Position numbers and translations under genes: made by a program
From: Carnegiea gigantea
Taxonomy: Eukaryota; Streptophyta; Magnoliopsida; Caryophyllales; Cactaceae
Direction: 5' to 3'
Length of the DNA stretch: 64,000 bases
Assembly: GCA_029747015.1 (NCBI GenBank)
Contig: JAKOGI010000187.1
Location: 731,001-795,000 of the forward strand
Shown: one piece after another, positions 45,858 to 59,605 of the stretch
How positions within the stretch are numbered: position 1 is the stretch's first letter
How the letters are laid out: each line of letters begins with the position of its first letter
Notes under the pieces: model-generated
The model's database searches: none
Told to the model about the DNA's origin: nothing
What the model saw: only the letters and a program-made list of their open reading frames with translations

Positions 45858-46434
45858 TAGGGCTGTTAAAAGTTAACCTAGCATGATTACCGACCCGAAT
45901 CGAACACAAAATTAAGTGGGTTTGGGTAAAGATTTTCAACCCGTTTAATTAATTGATTTAGGTTCAGGTTGAGAACTTCAACATGAAAAAATACCTACTT
46001 AATCCGTTTAATTAAATGGATTAAATAAGTTGATTAGTTTATCCAATTACCATGTACTTTTTGGAAAAAATTGTGAAAAAATGGGGTTTAATAAAGCTGA
46101 TGTTTGTTTTGTGATTATAATTCTTGTGAATCATAGACAATGGTTGCATTATGATGCTATATTAAAATAAAAAAATTTATTTATAATGCTCGACAATCAT
46201 ATTTTAGTCAAAATAGTGCATAAACAGGTAACCGGATAACCTGAATCGGACCCGTTTATATTAAATAGGTTCATGGGTAAATTTCAGGTCAACCCGTTTA
46301 AAAAATAAACGGATACAGGTCAATATTTTTAATCCGTTTAATAAACAGGTTAGGTTCAGATCAAGGATTTCTCAACCCGTTTAAATTAGACACAAACACA
46401 AATTCGAACCGTCGTGACCTATTTGACAACCCTA
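45858..46434 (+). mobile_element. Non-autonomous hAT element with perfect 8-bp target duplication
   Basis: The left end TAGGGCTGTTAAA and right end TTTGACAACCCTA are inverted copies (two differences in 13). ATTTACAC occurs exactly on both sides (45850-45857 and 46435-46442), the 8-bp duplication of hAT transposons. The interior repeats AACCCGTTTAA(T/A)-type words in both orientations and has no coding frame. It is 577 bp long. Confidence 0.85.
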
Positions 46435-46442
46435 ATTTACAC

Positions 46443-48301
46443 ACAATAAAGACCTACTTTATTTAATGTCCCCAATAGATCAACGACAGCATTAATTGTC
46501 ATTCAAAATAGCAAACATAAGTTGATACAAGAACATGACAAATTGAATCCAAACACACCCAACTTGCATCAGGTTTATCCTACAATAAGATATCATTGAA
46601 ATGATAGAAATAAAAGAAACCAGAAACAAAATGACAAAGGAAAAAAAAAAAAAACAAAAAAGAAAACTGTGATTCCATGAAATGATGATGATAATGATGA
46701 ATTAGCTGCCCCCCTCTACCTCACCAATACCCTTCTCAAAGGGTTGTTTTTCCTTTTTAATTTTATCATTCATGATTTCTTTTTTTAAAACCAAAAAAAA
46801 TATGAAAAAGGGCAATTTCTTATGTGTTCTTTTTGTCCACATATATATATTTTTCATGCTTATATTTATCATATATTAATTTTTTAGTATATATTTGTTA
46901 ATTGTAAGTATATACTTTCACAATTATGATATACATATTGATGAAAAAGTTTGGGTTTTATTTGCTACTGAGAAAATTACATGCGAAAGAGACACAAAAA
47001 TTGAACGGGGCCCATTGATCTGGTTTTTGAATTATTGCAATTGGCCATTTGCGTCACAGTGGCCTAAATCTTATTATTTTGCTTTTCAACAGTTTCGAAT
47101 GTTTCTCTATTTTTTTCAATAATTTTTTATTGGTTTTTTTTATCAGGCTGTGGAAAAAGGGCATATGAAATGAATTTTTGGTAAGAAGGGAAGTTTGATT
47201 TGGAAATTTCACAAATCTTTTTTGTAGTATCAGCTCATAAGTGATGAGTGGATCATATTTTTCACTAATGAAGAATTATTTACCGACTATGTTTGAACCC
47301 ATCCTACACTCAATAGAAAAGACGGTACATTTTCCCAAATGGTCCATGTAATCCACACAAAAATATCAATGAATATCATTTTTGGATATTCTTTGGTACC
47401 TCTATACTTTTGAGAAATCTATTTAATATACAATATAAAAATAAATATGTACGTGTTTTATAAATGTAAAAATTGATGAATATTATTACTAGATTTAATA
47501 TCTATTTTCACATTGTGTATCAAATGGATTTTTCAAAAACATAGGGCTACTAAATGGAATATCCCTTAATTTTTGCCTTCGTGTAACGACAACAAACTGT
47601 AATTCAGAATCTAGTTGATCAGCAATATCGATATAATTGTACATTGTAAACAATGTTATTGTCAGTGATTACATAGAATTTACTTAAACTCTATGATAAA
47701 ACCTTTTTTTTTTTTGGGGGGGGGGGATTTAGGGTTGATGAAGTGGTCCAAAATGTGCATGGAAATTCATGAAAACATTGCATGAAACACAGGTAACAAG
47801 AAGAAAATGACTGTTGAATGCCAAATTCATGCTTCCACTCCCCAGTGTATAATTCACGTGTCATATCTAACCAACCTAACAGATAAGCCTTCATTGAAAG
47901 CCATGAATATGTCTCCAACTTGATCATTTATCACCTGCCTTGACAAGGTCTATCAATGACAAGATATTGTCAACTATCTGCATTCTAAACCAGTAATTGG
48001 TTCTGTAAAATATTTTGATAGTTTGATGTCAAATACTTAATTCTAAATTCAAATTTACATATTTACGTAAGAATTTGTTTATATAAAACATTTTAATGCT
48101 CTATCGAAGAGTACGACAAGTTTTCTTCAAAAGCTAAGATTATCATATTACCTCACTAGTTGCGATAAAGAGCGTGTTTGTGATATACAAGATTCATTCA
48201 CGCTAGTACTTATTTATACATAAAAAGTACATGAACCTGTTAGACAATCCCTCTATTTATTCGGTGTAGTTCTTTTTTCTTTTAAACTTCCGTGCATTAT
48301 A
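46443..48301. other. Intergenic, AT-rich, no gene seen
   Basis: AT-rich DNA with poly-A runs (about 46640) and the T12G12 pair at 47704-47727. The short frames at 46895-47122 and 47691-47927 have no recognisable content. Confidence 0.45.
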
Positions 48302-48510
48302 TGTTGGAGTGTGAAAGTGAGGTTTGTCTCACATAGATATAAAATTTAACATAATATCTAAGCGGGTTGCTCAATATTGATTCGCTACCTTCTCCGTTTA
48401 ATTAAAATTATGTGCACGTGTTAAACCTTATCAGTAATACAAATATGAGGGGGCGTGTTAGAGTGTGAAAATGCACGATACATTTAAGTGGTAGCGTATA
48501 ATGCTTGGCC
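48302..48510 (+). mobile_element. Degraded TRIM-like element
   Basis: TGTTGGAGTGTGAAA at 48302 and TGTTAGAGTGTGAAA at 48456 are direct repeats. The first ends TTTAACA (48351) and is followed by TAATATCTAAGC, eight of twelve bases of the initiator-Met primer site. The second is preceded by the purine tract ATGAGGGGGCG. The plan is the same as at 15828-16113, but it is a different family, and the right end is not defined. Confidence 0.55.
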
Positions 48511-48939
48511 AGTACAATGTACGTTTCAGATGCTTGTGCTCATGTATGTGCACTATGTACTATAATCCTACTTGTCTTTTCAACACGTTAGACTTTACGA
48601 CATGGTCCGAACATGTTTCATACATGTAACTCTATGTTCGATAATATCTTAAATCTATCAAGTATAAAGTAAGGTTCAATTTTAAAGTATCGGAAGAAAA
48701 ATTTCGAATTGATTTAATTGGTCTATTTTATTATCACATTTAAACATCTTTTCATATAGTATGCACAGTTATCAAGTTTCGAACTTTAATTATGTATCAG
48801 GAGTCGATTGGAAGGAATGGTTGTTGATAGTTGAGACTCCCCTTACATGTTATCGAAGGCTTTGAAGCTTTGCCTTCGAAGCCTTGTTTTATCTAAAGCT
48901 CAATATGAATTTTCTAAAGGTCTATTAACATTTGTTTGA

Positions 48940-49310
48940 TCAACTGATTGATGGAAAAAAAAATATTTGATCAACTGAACTATGTAAGTGGCAAAAAATC
49001 TCGACTCAATTGCTGTAGTGGATATAAACATCGACCAAATGAAAGAATTTTTTTGCTCAAAAAATGTACATTTGAGCCTCCGTTAATCTTTTTTTATCGA
49101 ATAATCAAGTTTTGATCCAAATCATTGAGGTTGAAGTTTGCTTTAGATTTCGATTGACCATATCATTGCTTTCGGGTTTTCACCAAAAATTTAGAAAATT
49201 TTTTCCTTTAATTAGGGAAAATTCATTTTCTGCAAAATTTATTTTCTTATATTTTTAATACAAAAAAATAATTCATTAGGAAAATGATTTTCATCCCTGC
49301 CAACAACACC
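48940..49310 (+). mobile_element. Truncated relative of the 176-bp-repeat Harbinger-like element
   Basis: It shares TTGATCAACTGAACTATGTAA-like, TTGATCCAAATCATTGAGG and AAAATGATTTTC words with 41399-42401. It has the right end (reverse complement GGTGTTGTTGGCAGG) followed by TAA. The left part and most internal repeat units are missing. Confidence 0.55.
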
Positions 49311-51065
49311 TAATATTCAGATAAAGTCATCTGTATAGAGAAGGGGGGGGGGACAGGTAAAAATCAGAGTTTATGGTTGATCAAAATCGCCGTGTGATCA
49401 ACTTGAACACTGCCATTAATAATTCTGATCCCTAAACAGAGCTCTTAAGTCTTAATTAGTGATTTATTAATTGGGTCATTATGGGCTCCGGCCCATATCT
49501 TTCCGTGCAAGGGAGGCCTAGTTGCACTTAATGGCCGGAAAATAACGAGACACTCTCCGCGCAACTCGAGGCCACATAATTTAATTATGGAAATTAGCAC
49601 CGTGTTTCAAGTTCTTAATTAATTACAGCATTCTTATAGCAGATTCAAAGATTTGCATGGATAAATGGATCTTGTGATTTTAAAAAAAAATATTTTTACG
49701 CAACTTCTTCTATTTTTTATCATACAAATTATATTATAGTCTCGAGACTACTTTGTTAGATAGTCCTTTCTCCCTCCTAAGTCCTTCCTGAGTGGTGAGT
49801 CTTTCATTTGGGTCTGCCATTGATTGACATGTGACATCGATCTATAATCCCGAATTTACTAACTAAGAATTGTTTCTGCCTTTCGACCCCCTCCAAAATG
49901 AAAATAAATAATTCATTGCCTTTTTCCCAAGTTCACATTAATGTTCAATTGGTCGATGAAGATAGAAAATTGAAGTTCTAAATATCTTTAATTGTATATA
50001 TATGTATCCTTGGCATAAATGATTTATATTCTAATATCTCAAATTCAATTCTATAGATTCAATAACTAGTGTGCGAATTTAGGTGGATTGGATATTAGAA
50101 ATAACGAATTTATTTATAGAAGTGCATCAATATAATTATCAATTTGAATCTTCTTTAATAATGACGTAGTAATTTCCAAACCGAATCATTGCACATAATA
50201 TGAGAGGACACTATTCAACATTCATATGTATGTACTTACATGGCCAAAACTTACGTGTGAATATTTATGAGAGGGTACATTAGAGTACTCTACAAAAATC
50301 ATAATGTCGTGATCTCACTGTGAGTTTTTGTAGTACGTGCAACCGTGTCCATATGAATATATATAAAGAGTGTTTGATAGAAATAACTTTTTGGAAAAAA
50401 AGAACTGTTTGGATGCTTTAACTGTTTGAACCATATCAATCAGCTAAATTGATGTTTGATAAACAACTGTCTATAATTTTCAATGCAACTTTATAAAACT
50501 TTAAACTCCAACCTTATTTTGTCCTTCTTCACAAATTTTAAAGCTATTTATGAAGTTGCGGGATTTCCATGAAATATTCTAAGCTAGAAATCTTAATAAA
50601 ATTAATCAATTTATATGATCTATGAATTTTTGGACACATTTATGTAATAGATTAAAAAAAAAAAAATCAATCATAATGCTCGAGCATGTACTTCTGTCCC
50701 TTCCTTATTTTGTTTTTTGACTGCACATTGTAAACCACTACAACTACCAGTCAATCTCTGTGATTAAACTAATCACAGGTTGGAAAATCAAAGATTATGG
50801 TAGCTTAGGAGTATCAACCATCAAGTCCCCATGCATTTTCAAAAGACCTAGTTTTGTCTGTTTCCTCGTTGAATTTAAGTAATAATTATAACCATTATAA
50901 CAAGCCCAAAAAAAACACAAATTACACTAATCTTCATGATTACAAAGAAATTCGTATGGTTTATGAAAGTCCATGTCCTTGTCAACTGCATATTATTTTA
51001 TTATTAACGTTGATAATGTATTCTTATTTTTTTTGTTTGAATATTTTCTTAAATAGTTCATCATG

Positions 51066-51151
<86 letters not shown>

Positions 51152-52850
51152 CAAAACCTCTAAATTTTTGGTAAGTTAATCCCTCAAGTTAATATCATGA
51201 TTAAATACTATGTCATTCCAAAAATTGAGAAAATAGAAGTAATATTGCGCACTATGAATAAAAAACTATTACAAAACCTCTAATTTTTTTGGAAAGTACA
51301 AAAGATTTTATTTTTAAAAAAACAGATAATGTTCAATTAAAAATTCATAGAATTTTCCATGCATCATATGAGTATTAACATACTATTTAATTATTAAACA
51401 ATGATATCACACCAGTATAAAATTAAATCAATCGTATTACAGTAATTCATTGTAAAACAACCACATCCAAAATTACAAATACATGATCTTTATCAACCAC
51501 AAAAAAATTTCATAAATTTTACACACAAACTCCAAAATTTTCATTATGACATCCCTGCATCTGTGACTTCAATAATTCCAAGGTATCATATCAATATTCA
51601 TTATTCAATAATTTATCCTTTTCATGTTAGGGATTAGCAAATAATTAGCTACATTCCAAGTCAAAGCGGGTGGGCACCAATTGAAGACGTGCAGCCAGCT
51701 GAAAACATTGATTGAGGATTGGACGTAGGTGATGTAGAACTGTGGATGGATGACATTGCGATAGCGATGGATCACGGCGGTTTTGCCCCAATGTAGGTCA
51801 CTTTTAGGGAAGACACCAGCATACAAGAAAACATAATGGAAATGACGTGAAGTCTTCAAAGAAACACTCCGTAAGTGACAATGGTGGATCATTGTTATAG
51901 TGTACTGCTTTTGAAGAGAAATTTGTAACGTAATTGTGTATATATATAATGTTTCGGTTGGAAGATAGAGTTGATTTTGTGAGGATCAGGATGATATGAG
52001 GTGGAGGGTTGTCGCTGCGTCCGACCTGCACTCCTAACTCTGCCCTCGAATGACCTTGCAAAAGAACTCAATCCTAAGTATGGATTCTAGGGATTTAGTC
52101 TATGATATCGAAGTCGGTGCACAGTTAAGCTAGGAGAGAACTCGCATTGAGTAGGCAATGAAGGGGAGTGAGTTTTGCGAGGATTGAATGGGAGATGAAA
52201 GAAGGAAAGGTGCTTCGTTGCGAAGAAGAGAGGCTAGGAAGCTGTACACAAGGGGGAGTCTAATAGATGTGAAGTCTAACTTGTTAGACATTACGGTGGC
52301 TTGCTCTCAGTCTGTATAAGAGGCTTGATTGTAAGACAATCGTCATCTGAGATATGATTCCTATTAGAGCAAATTGGGAGTTGGGATTCACCTTTTTGTA
52401 CGGTGGCCTAATTCTTTTTTATAGGGGAATGTTATCTATCACGTTCGAAAGTCTTTCTAACCTAAGAGGAAGAGAAATTTGTCCATTCGGGCATTCGAGA
52501 ATTTTAAAATTGGGCCCACCTTTAACCATCATGGACCACTTGCACAGTTGATGCACAACCACCATTGATAATGATTTTTAAATCATTGAAATGTTAAATT
52601 GATTCACAAATTTTTCAGTTATATTCAGTCTGAATTGACCCGAAATCATTGACTCAAAAATTATTATGCATAGATTAGTAACCAAAAAAAAAAAAAAACC
52701 AAGTCTCTAATCAAAATTGAAGTTCAATTTATGATTGACGGCACCTCGATCACTAATCCCAGCGTCATTAATTAATCCCAACGTCGTTAATTAAAAAACC
52801 CACTAACAATTAATTAAGTAATTTACGTTACATATTTCTTTCTCTGATTT
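49311..52850. other. Intergenic, no gene seen; (AT)n at 51069-51150
   Basis: AT-rich DNA. An alternating TA tract of about 82 bases lies at 51069-51150. The stretch 51600-52540 is less AT-rich and could be an old LTR or solo-LTR piece, but I found no paired repeat, target duplication or protein to support it. Confidence 0.45.
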
Positions 52851-54271
52851 TCTCTCTCTAGACAAAAAAAAAAAAAAACAGAAACCCAGCGAATAAAAAA
52901 TTTGCTCTGACCTTCCATCAGTCTCCAGATTGCTTCTTCTTCTGATTTCTGAAACTCAGAACCCTAAAAACCCATAATTTAATCCTTTATTTTTGGTTGT
53001 TTGCTCACTTTCTCTCTCCTCGTTGTAATGTACTGCCCAGTAGACATCAATGTCAAGCACAAGCAAGAAGCAACCATTGATTTTTGATTTTCTTTCCTTT
53101 TTTATAATTTATTTTTGTCCTTTTGAGATCGAACAAATTTCTTAAGCCGATGAATTTAAGGCAACTGAAGTGGGGTTTTGAATTTCAAATTTCCTAATTA
53201 AAGCCCCTCCTTCCTCCATAGCTTTTTCTTCATCCTTTTTCTGGGCTTTCTTTTGCGCTTTTTAAACTGCAGAATCTTCGTCTTTTTCGTTTTCAGCACT
53301 AATTTGAACTCCCAAGCAGGCCTCATTGTCATTTCTCTCTCCCCCAATTCAAACTCCCAGCGTGAGTTTCTTTTTTCTTTTTCTTTTTTTTTTGTGGGTC
53401 TTTCTGTTTCGTTGTATTTATTTTTCTTTTGATTTTTTTTTTTGGGTGGTTGCAGTTTCTGCTGATATGATGATCACACTGGAGAGTGGACACTGGATTG
53501 ATTGAATTTGATCGAGGTTTCAAGGAGCTGGGGTTTCAGTGTAGTGGGCATTTGCCGTTTTGTCTTTTCGTTTTAGGGAATTGTCATTTCAGTGATTTGG
53601 GTTTTTGATTTTATTGAGTATTTTGGAGCTTTGCTTGAAATTGGGGGCTCAATTGAGCATTGCTGACTCCCGTGGATGTGAATACAGATAGAGATAGAGA
53701 AGGGAAAAAGTATTGGGTTCTAAGCATATGTCACTTTCTGAGCAACTATTAGGAGGGTACTGTACCTTTCAACAGTGCAGAGTTTCATGATGGACTTCTG
53801 TGCCCCCCTAATTGAATTTGTTTGAAGGTCCTTCACTTGACAGTGGCAAAGCACAAGACTTCAATTATTTCTGTAATTTACACTGTTTTTGCTTGCATTT
53901 GAAGGGTTCTTTCGTGCCATTTATGGGAAATAGTTGATTTCGGCAAGGTCCTCTCACTGCAAGGAGGTTTCAGGGTTATTGCATTTTATTTTTCTTGGTT
54001 GTGACTTGGTATACCCAACCCAGCTGCTTTTGGTGAAAAGTGTCTTGTCAATGGAAGTTGTTTCAGCACTGTAAAGAATGGTCAATCACTTTTGAGGTAC
54101 CCAATGCCATGTGGTGATCAGAAATTGTGGGATCCCTATTCAATTTCTGCATAGTGTATGGTCCAGTGCAAGATTTTGAGGGCTTCTAGCGGCTTTCCTC
54201 GTGAACTTGCTAAGCTTAAGAGATAGAGAAGTAGGTGTTGTTGAGTTTGGGTTGGAAGAGATTGAGGGGAG
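52851..54271 (+). promoter_or_regulatory. Leader of the USP-kinase gene, with uORF
   Basis: CT-rich DNA followed by AACCCTAA (about 52960) suggests that the transcription start is near 52850-52950. A donor-like CCCAGC|GTGAGT (about 53358) and an acceptor TGGTTGCAG|TTTCTG (about 53456) suggest a leader intron of about 100 bases. A 19-codon upstream frame lies at 53028-53087. The leader is long, over 1 kb including the intron. Confidence 0.5.
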
Positions 54272-57200
54272 ATGAGTGGGCAGCAGCAGAAAAGGGGGAA
54301 GCAGGACAAGGGTTCAGAGAGGGTTGAGAAGGTGTTGGTTGCTGTAAAATCATCAAAGGAAATTCCAAAAAATGCACTGATATGGGCTCTGAGTCATGTA
54401 GTCCAACCTGGGGATTGCATCACCCTCCTTGTGGTTGTCCCTCCACCTAGTTCAGGTATAATTTGTGTGCTTGACTTTTGAGCATCTTTTTATTATTGTC
54501 CCCTTCTGATTAATTTCGAGTTTCAGCCAACTTGTGTAATGATGATGCCCTAGATTGAATGTTGTTTGCCCTACACTGGGGATCTGGAACTATTCCATCA
54601 TTAGTCTTTTAGTGGCTCATCATCATTTTGATTTTTCAATTTATTTTTTTTTTTTTGGGGGGGGGGGGGGTGGGAGCTTGTCTCTTCAGAAACGGCCTTT
54701 TTGCTTGTCAAGATAAGGTTGTTCACATCCAAGTTTCTGCACCCCTTGTCTCAATGGAATCCATGTTGGGAGGTAGTAGCTGTTGTAATCATTTTGGTGC
54801 CATCTACATTTTTTTTTTTTTTTGATCCTTCTGGATTTTCATCATTGGGTGTTCTATTTGTCCGGATGTTCATTGGGTTGTTCGTTCTTTATTTAGAGGA
54901 TTTGATTCATTGACACGCCTCTGATGTGTGAACTATTTCTACAGTGGGTTAATCTGTTATCATGAACTTGGGGCTTTTTGATTAATGTATGCATTAGAAA
55001 ATCCTACTGGGTTACACGGCAAGTTTTCTGCGAGCTGCCAGTCATATGATCACCTGGATATTGATCAATGGAATATGATACTAATGGCATTCTTGGGGAG
55101 TGCTTTGTAGGTAGGAAATTATGGGGTTTTCCAAGATTCGCCGGAGACTGTGCAAGTAGCCATAAGAAGTGCCAAGCTACGAAAAGTGTGGAGCAGAAGA
55201 TAGAGATTACTGATTCTTGCTCTCAAATGATTCTTCAATTGCATGATGTGTATGATCCTAATAAGGTCAGCAATCTCCTAAGTCGCATGGCAGATCCTGG
55301 TAGATGTGACTTCCGCTGACTGCTATACTCTTGTTATGTAGATAAATGTAAAGATAAAAGTTGTCTCTGCTTCACCGGCTGGAGCTGTGGCTGCAGAGGC
55401 CAAGAAGATCCAGGCAAATTGGGTTGTGCTGGACAAGTAATTTTCTGAACTAATCTTTGTTGTGAATCAGTGGAATTAGTTTTCAACTCATACGCAATTT
55501 CATCCTTTTTATGCTTGAAAGCTTACATTGCTAATCTTGGTTGTGCCCTCTGCAGAGAGCTTAGGCATGAGGAGAAGCATTGCATGGATGAGCTGCACTG
55601 CAACATTGTTGCCATGAAACGCTCCCAAGCGAAGGTCCTACGCTTGAATTTGGTTGGATCTCATTCAAAGGAGTTTCAGTTACCTGGCCCATCTGGTTCT
55701 GGAACTGACGAAGCTTCAGCGGGGCAGCTGAAAAACAGTGATGATTTGATTCGAGGGCCTGTAGTGACTCCAAGCAGTAGCCCTGAATTATTTACAGCGA
55801 CTGAAGCTGGAACTTCATCTGTATCAAGCTCTGATCCAGGAACTTCACCTTTTACTGCCTTAGAAATAACCAGAGGCCTGAAAAAGGATGCGTTAGTCAT
55901 TACTAAAGAAAGTAGAGATCTTGCGTATGAATCAGAATCAGATGATGATGATGATACATCTCCTTGTTCAACTAGCTCTGGGTTTCGTCCGTGGATAGGT
56001 GATGAATATATGATCTCAAATTTGCGATCTTCACGCAAGCTTGAGATGAGGTCCCAAAGAGTGACTGACATGCTGGAGAATTCACCTGCAATGGCTTTGC
56101 TGGAGAAGCTTTCGCTACTTGAGAGGGATTCTGTGTTTGGGTCAGGACGACTTAGGCCTGTTATAGATTTTGCTGGAAATGTGAGAGAAGCTATGTCGCT
56201 GTCGAGAAGTGCTCCTCCTGGCCCACCTCCACTATGTTCAATCTGCCAACATAAGGCTCCTGTTTTCGGGAAACCTCCAAGATGGTTCAGCTATGCTGAG
56301 CTAGAACTTGCTACATGCGGATTTTCACAAAATAATTTCCTGGCAGAGGGAGGTTTTGGATCCGTGCACAGAGGGGTACTACCTGATGGTCAGGCGATTG
56401 CTGTAAAGCAGCACAAGTTGGCTAGCTCACAGGGTGATGTTGAGTTCTGCTCAGAAGTGGAAGTCTTGAGTTGTGCTCAGCATCGAAATGTTGTTATGCT
56501 AATTGGTTATTGTATTGAGGACAAGAGGAGGTTGCTGGTCTATGAATACATATGCAATGGATCTCTTGATACGCATTTATATGGTAATGTTTCCCTCCTT
56601 CCTGTTAAAGCAAAGCAATGTGATTATATAATTAATTCCACCCTGCTGCACCTTGCCCATTTATGCTGCGCTGAAGGGTCGGTGATTATTGTCTTAGCTG
56701 TTATATTGTACTCCCTGGGTTCTGACATTGTAGAACCAAGGGGTTTTTTGTGGTCTTAGAGATTGTTTTTGTTGAACTTGCTACGTGTAATGTGATTTCA
56801 GGACGGAACCAAGCTCCACTGGAATGGTATGCTCGGCACAAAATTGCTGTTGGAGCAGCTCGTGGACTGCGGTATCTTCACGAAGAGTGTAGAGTGGGTT
56901 GCATTGTTCATCGTGACATGCGTCCAAACAACATTCTACTCACCCATGATTACGAGCCTCTGGTATGCAATGATAAGCTGACACATTCTTCCGTAACAGA
57001 TGTTCTAGAAGATCAAAGCTTAACTCTGACTGCATTGCATTGTACCAGACATGTTTTGCTTTCGTCTTTCTTACTGTCTTCTCTAAATGATCTAAGGCAT
57101 TGCATCTGCTAAAGGCTGTAGACTTTAGTTAATGTCCACTGAAGGCTATACAGATAAAATTAGCATTATATTGAAGTGAAAAAGTCTCATTGGTGCATAA

Positions 57201-59304
57201 CTATTGTCCATTGTAATTCTTGTATTGATAAATTGAAGGCACATACCTGTTTTTGACCCCCTGGCTTGTCCAGAAAACCTAATCACACCCCCCCCCATCA
57301 TCTTTACCGCTTTTGGGAAGTGCCCCGGGGGGGGGGGGAGATATGGGGGTCTCCCCCTATTGATTGAAATTTAGGGATCCCAAATTATGCACAAAAACTT
57401 GCAGTTCACTAACAGATCAGGGTAGAGGATGTAGTAAGGAATAATATCTTGCTTGATTCTCTTCACCCTTCACTCCTTCAGTATGAGATGGAATCTCAAA
57501 TAATGGTGATGACTATCATTAACAGAGACTGAAATCTCATCTTGTCAAATCGGCTATCAGGACTGTCAAAGTTGGTCAGAATGAAGTTTTTTGGTTCTTT
57601 CCCCCTTTTCTTTCACATGCACGCTCGGGGGGGGGGGGGGCGCCTGTAATCCACAAAGCTGGTATTGCCTTGTTGGGGATCTGTTGCATAGTTGGAATTT
57701 TTTCCCTCTGTAGTATTCAAGCTGCATAGTTGCTGTGTATGCCTGGAGGGTGAGGAAATAGCCCCCACAATTTTATGAAAAAGGTGGTCTGCCACGTTCT
57801 TCTGTGGCCTATGGTAGTTCAGGCACTCAAATCAATGGTTAAATTTTATAAGCTGAATGGATTGAAGTGATGGAACCCTCCAAGTTCTAAATGATGTAAT
57901 TCAGCCGTTTCTACTTTGCGCCTGTATTGAGTAGGTTTTGTATGATTCTGATTTTATTGCTTTGTTATTATTATTTAGGTGGGGGATTTTGGCCTGGCGA
58001 GGTGGCAACCTGATGGAGACACTGGAGTTGAAACAAGAGTGATAGGCACATTTGGGTACATCCCAACGCATAACCTCTTCAACTTCCTCGCTTTCACATG
58101 TTGCGATCTTCAATTTAATCGCATTTCAATTTGTGATAGGTACTTGGCTCCTGAGTACGCTCAAAGTGGTCAGATCACTGAGAAGGCTGACGTATACTCT
58201 TTTGGTGTTGTACTGGTGGAGTTGCTTACTGGACGAAAAGCTGTCGACCTCACTCGTCCTAAGGGCCAGCAGTGCCTAACTGAATGGGTATAGATTTGTA
58301 AAGCTCTGCTGTTCATGCTTCTATCCTTATTTAGAAAAAATTTTGGGGAGCATATATTTATCCTGTTTACATTTTGCACTGAGCCTGCTTTAGCTTGACT
58401 TCAGCACACAGACTGCAGCTCTCCTTTTCACGTGGTTCTCAATATGTGAAACAGGCACGGCCACTACTGGAAGGTTCTGCGATTAAAGAGCTGATTGACC
58501 CTCGTCTTGGCAACCGTTATTCAGAACAGGAGGTATATTGGCTGATGCATGCTGCATCTTTGTGCATACGTCGGGATCCTCATTCAAGGCCTCGCATGTC
58601 ACAGGTAAACACATGATTTGAAGAACTCAGTGCTACCTCCTTACCCTTAACCTGGCTCGATATAAAAGAAGTTAGGATACATGAGATTGTGCCGCTGCCC
58701 TGACTGAGTGATGCTCTAATTATTAGATAACCCATATTCATTCTCATTTTGGACAATTACACTATGGAAATTGAAATTTGAAGCACGACTCAAAATGAAC
58801 CTCCCTTTCCCCGCCCTGCTGAGAAACTGCAAATAGAATTCATAAAAGGCCTCCTTAGCAGGTTGTTGCATGATACCTTAATTCTTGATCTGAATGTGAA
58901 ACATGACATGATAGGTAACATTTACATGCCTAATGAAAGCAAAAATCTGGAGGTCATTAGGGGCCCGTACCTTTCTCGTTAATCTCTTGTTGATTCATAA
59001 ACCTTTTTGGCTTACTACAATCACAATATCACTAGTTTCAGGATGTCTTAATCTCTCTATCGTTTCCTGGGAGTAGGTTCTACGTGTGCTAGAGGGCGAC
59101 ATGTTCATGGACTCCAGTGCCCTCTGCACACCTCGGCATGATGGGGGCAATCGCAGTGGAAGGTTTGAGCAACAGCAGCAGAAAGTGCGTAATGGTCCGT
59201 TGTATGAGGCATCAGAAGGATACATGGGTAATTTCTCCTGCGAGTCATCAAGGACAAGTCTATGGGGAAGGGAAAAGGCTAGGACTTCTGACCGCGGTTT
59301 ATAA
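54272..59304 (+). CDS. USP-domain receptor-like cytoplasmic kinase, atypical catalytic loop
   Basis: Nine exons, 54272-54455, 55111-55265, 55342-55436, 55556-56583, 56802-56962, 57979-58055, 58140-58287, 58455-58604 and 59077-59304, join in frame with GT-AG borders to 741 aa. The N-terminus is a universal-stress-protein-like domain ([20 protein letters not shown] to [12 protein letters not shown], about residues 18-145). A Ser/acidic linker ends in [20 protein letters not shown]. The kinase domain follows: [20 protein letters not shown] lysine in [64 protein letters not shown]. There is no signal peptide or membrane helix, so it is probably cytoplasmic. The catalytic-loop Lys is Arg (HRDMRPNN); close plant homologues are annotated as inactive kinases. 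The family function is poorly known; stress signalling is inferred from the USP domain. Confidence 0.92.
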
Positions 59305-59605
59305 GAGGCCCTCCTGTTTTTGAGTTGCATTGCCCTTAGGCTAGATAAATATATATGATTACATTTGGTACGAGCATCTTCCATTGAATTTTGGTTGTAT
59401 ATTTTCCTATGTTTTGGACTTTATATAGTCTATGTATGTAAGTCAAGGATGAAAGAGATTTGTAGTTCATTGTGGAGGAATGAAGGCTAATTTTTAATGC
59501 AAATTTTCGGCATCTTTGATTCTAACTTGAGAGCAGTTTTCCGACATCGGTGAGTGCTAGTTAGATCTTGGGCACATTCGTCAAGTAATTAACTAGGATT
59601 GCGAG

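Noticed and set aside
51605..52061. Two overlapping minus-strand frames, possible gene
   Set aside because: No domain, no splice structure and no start context; left as unexplained intergenic DNA.
55676..56071. 131-codon minus-strand frame
   Set aside because: It is a shadow of the Ser/Asp-rich linker exon of the USP-kinase.
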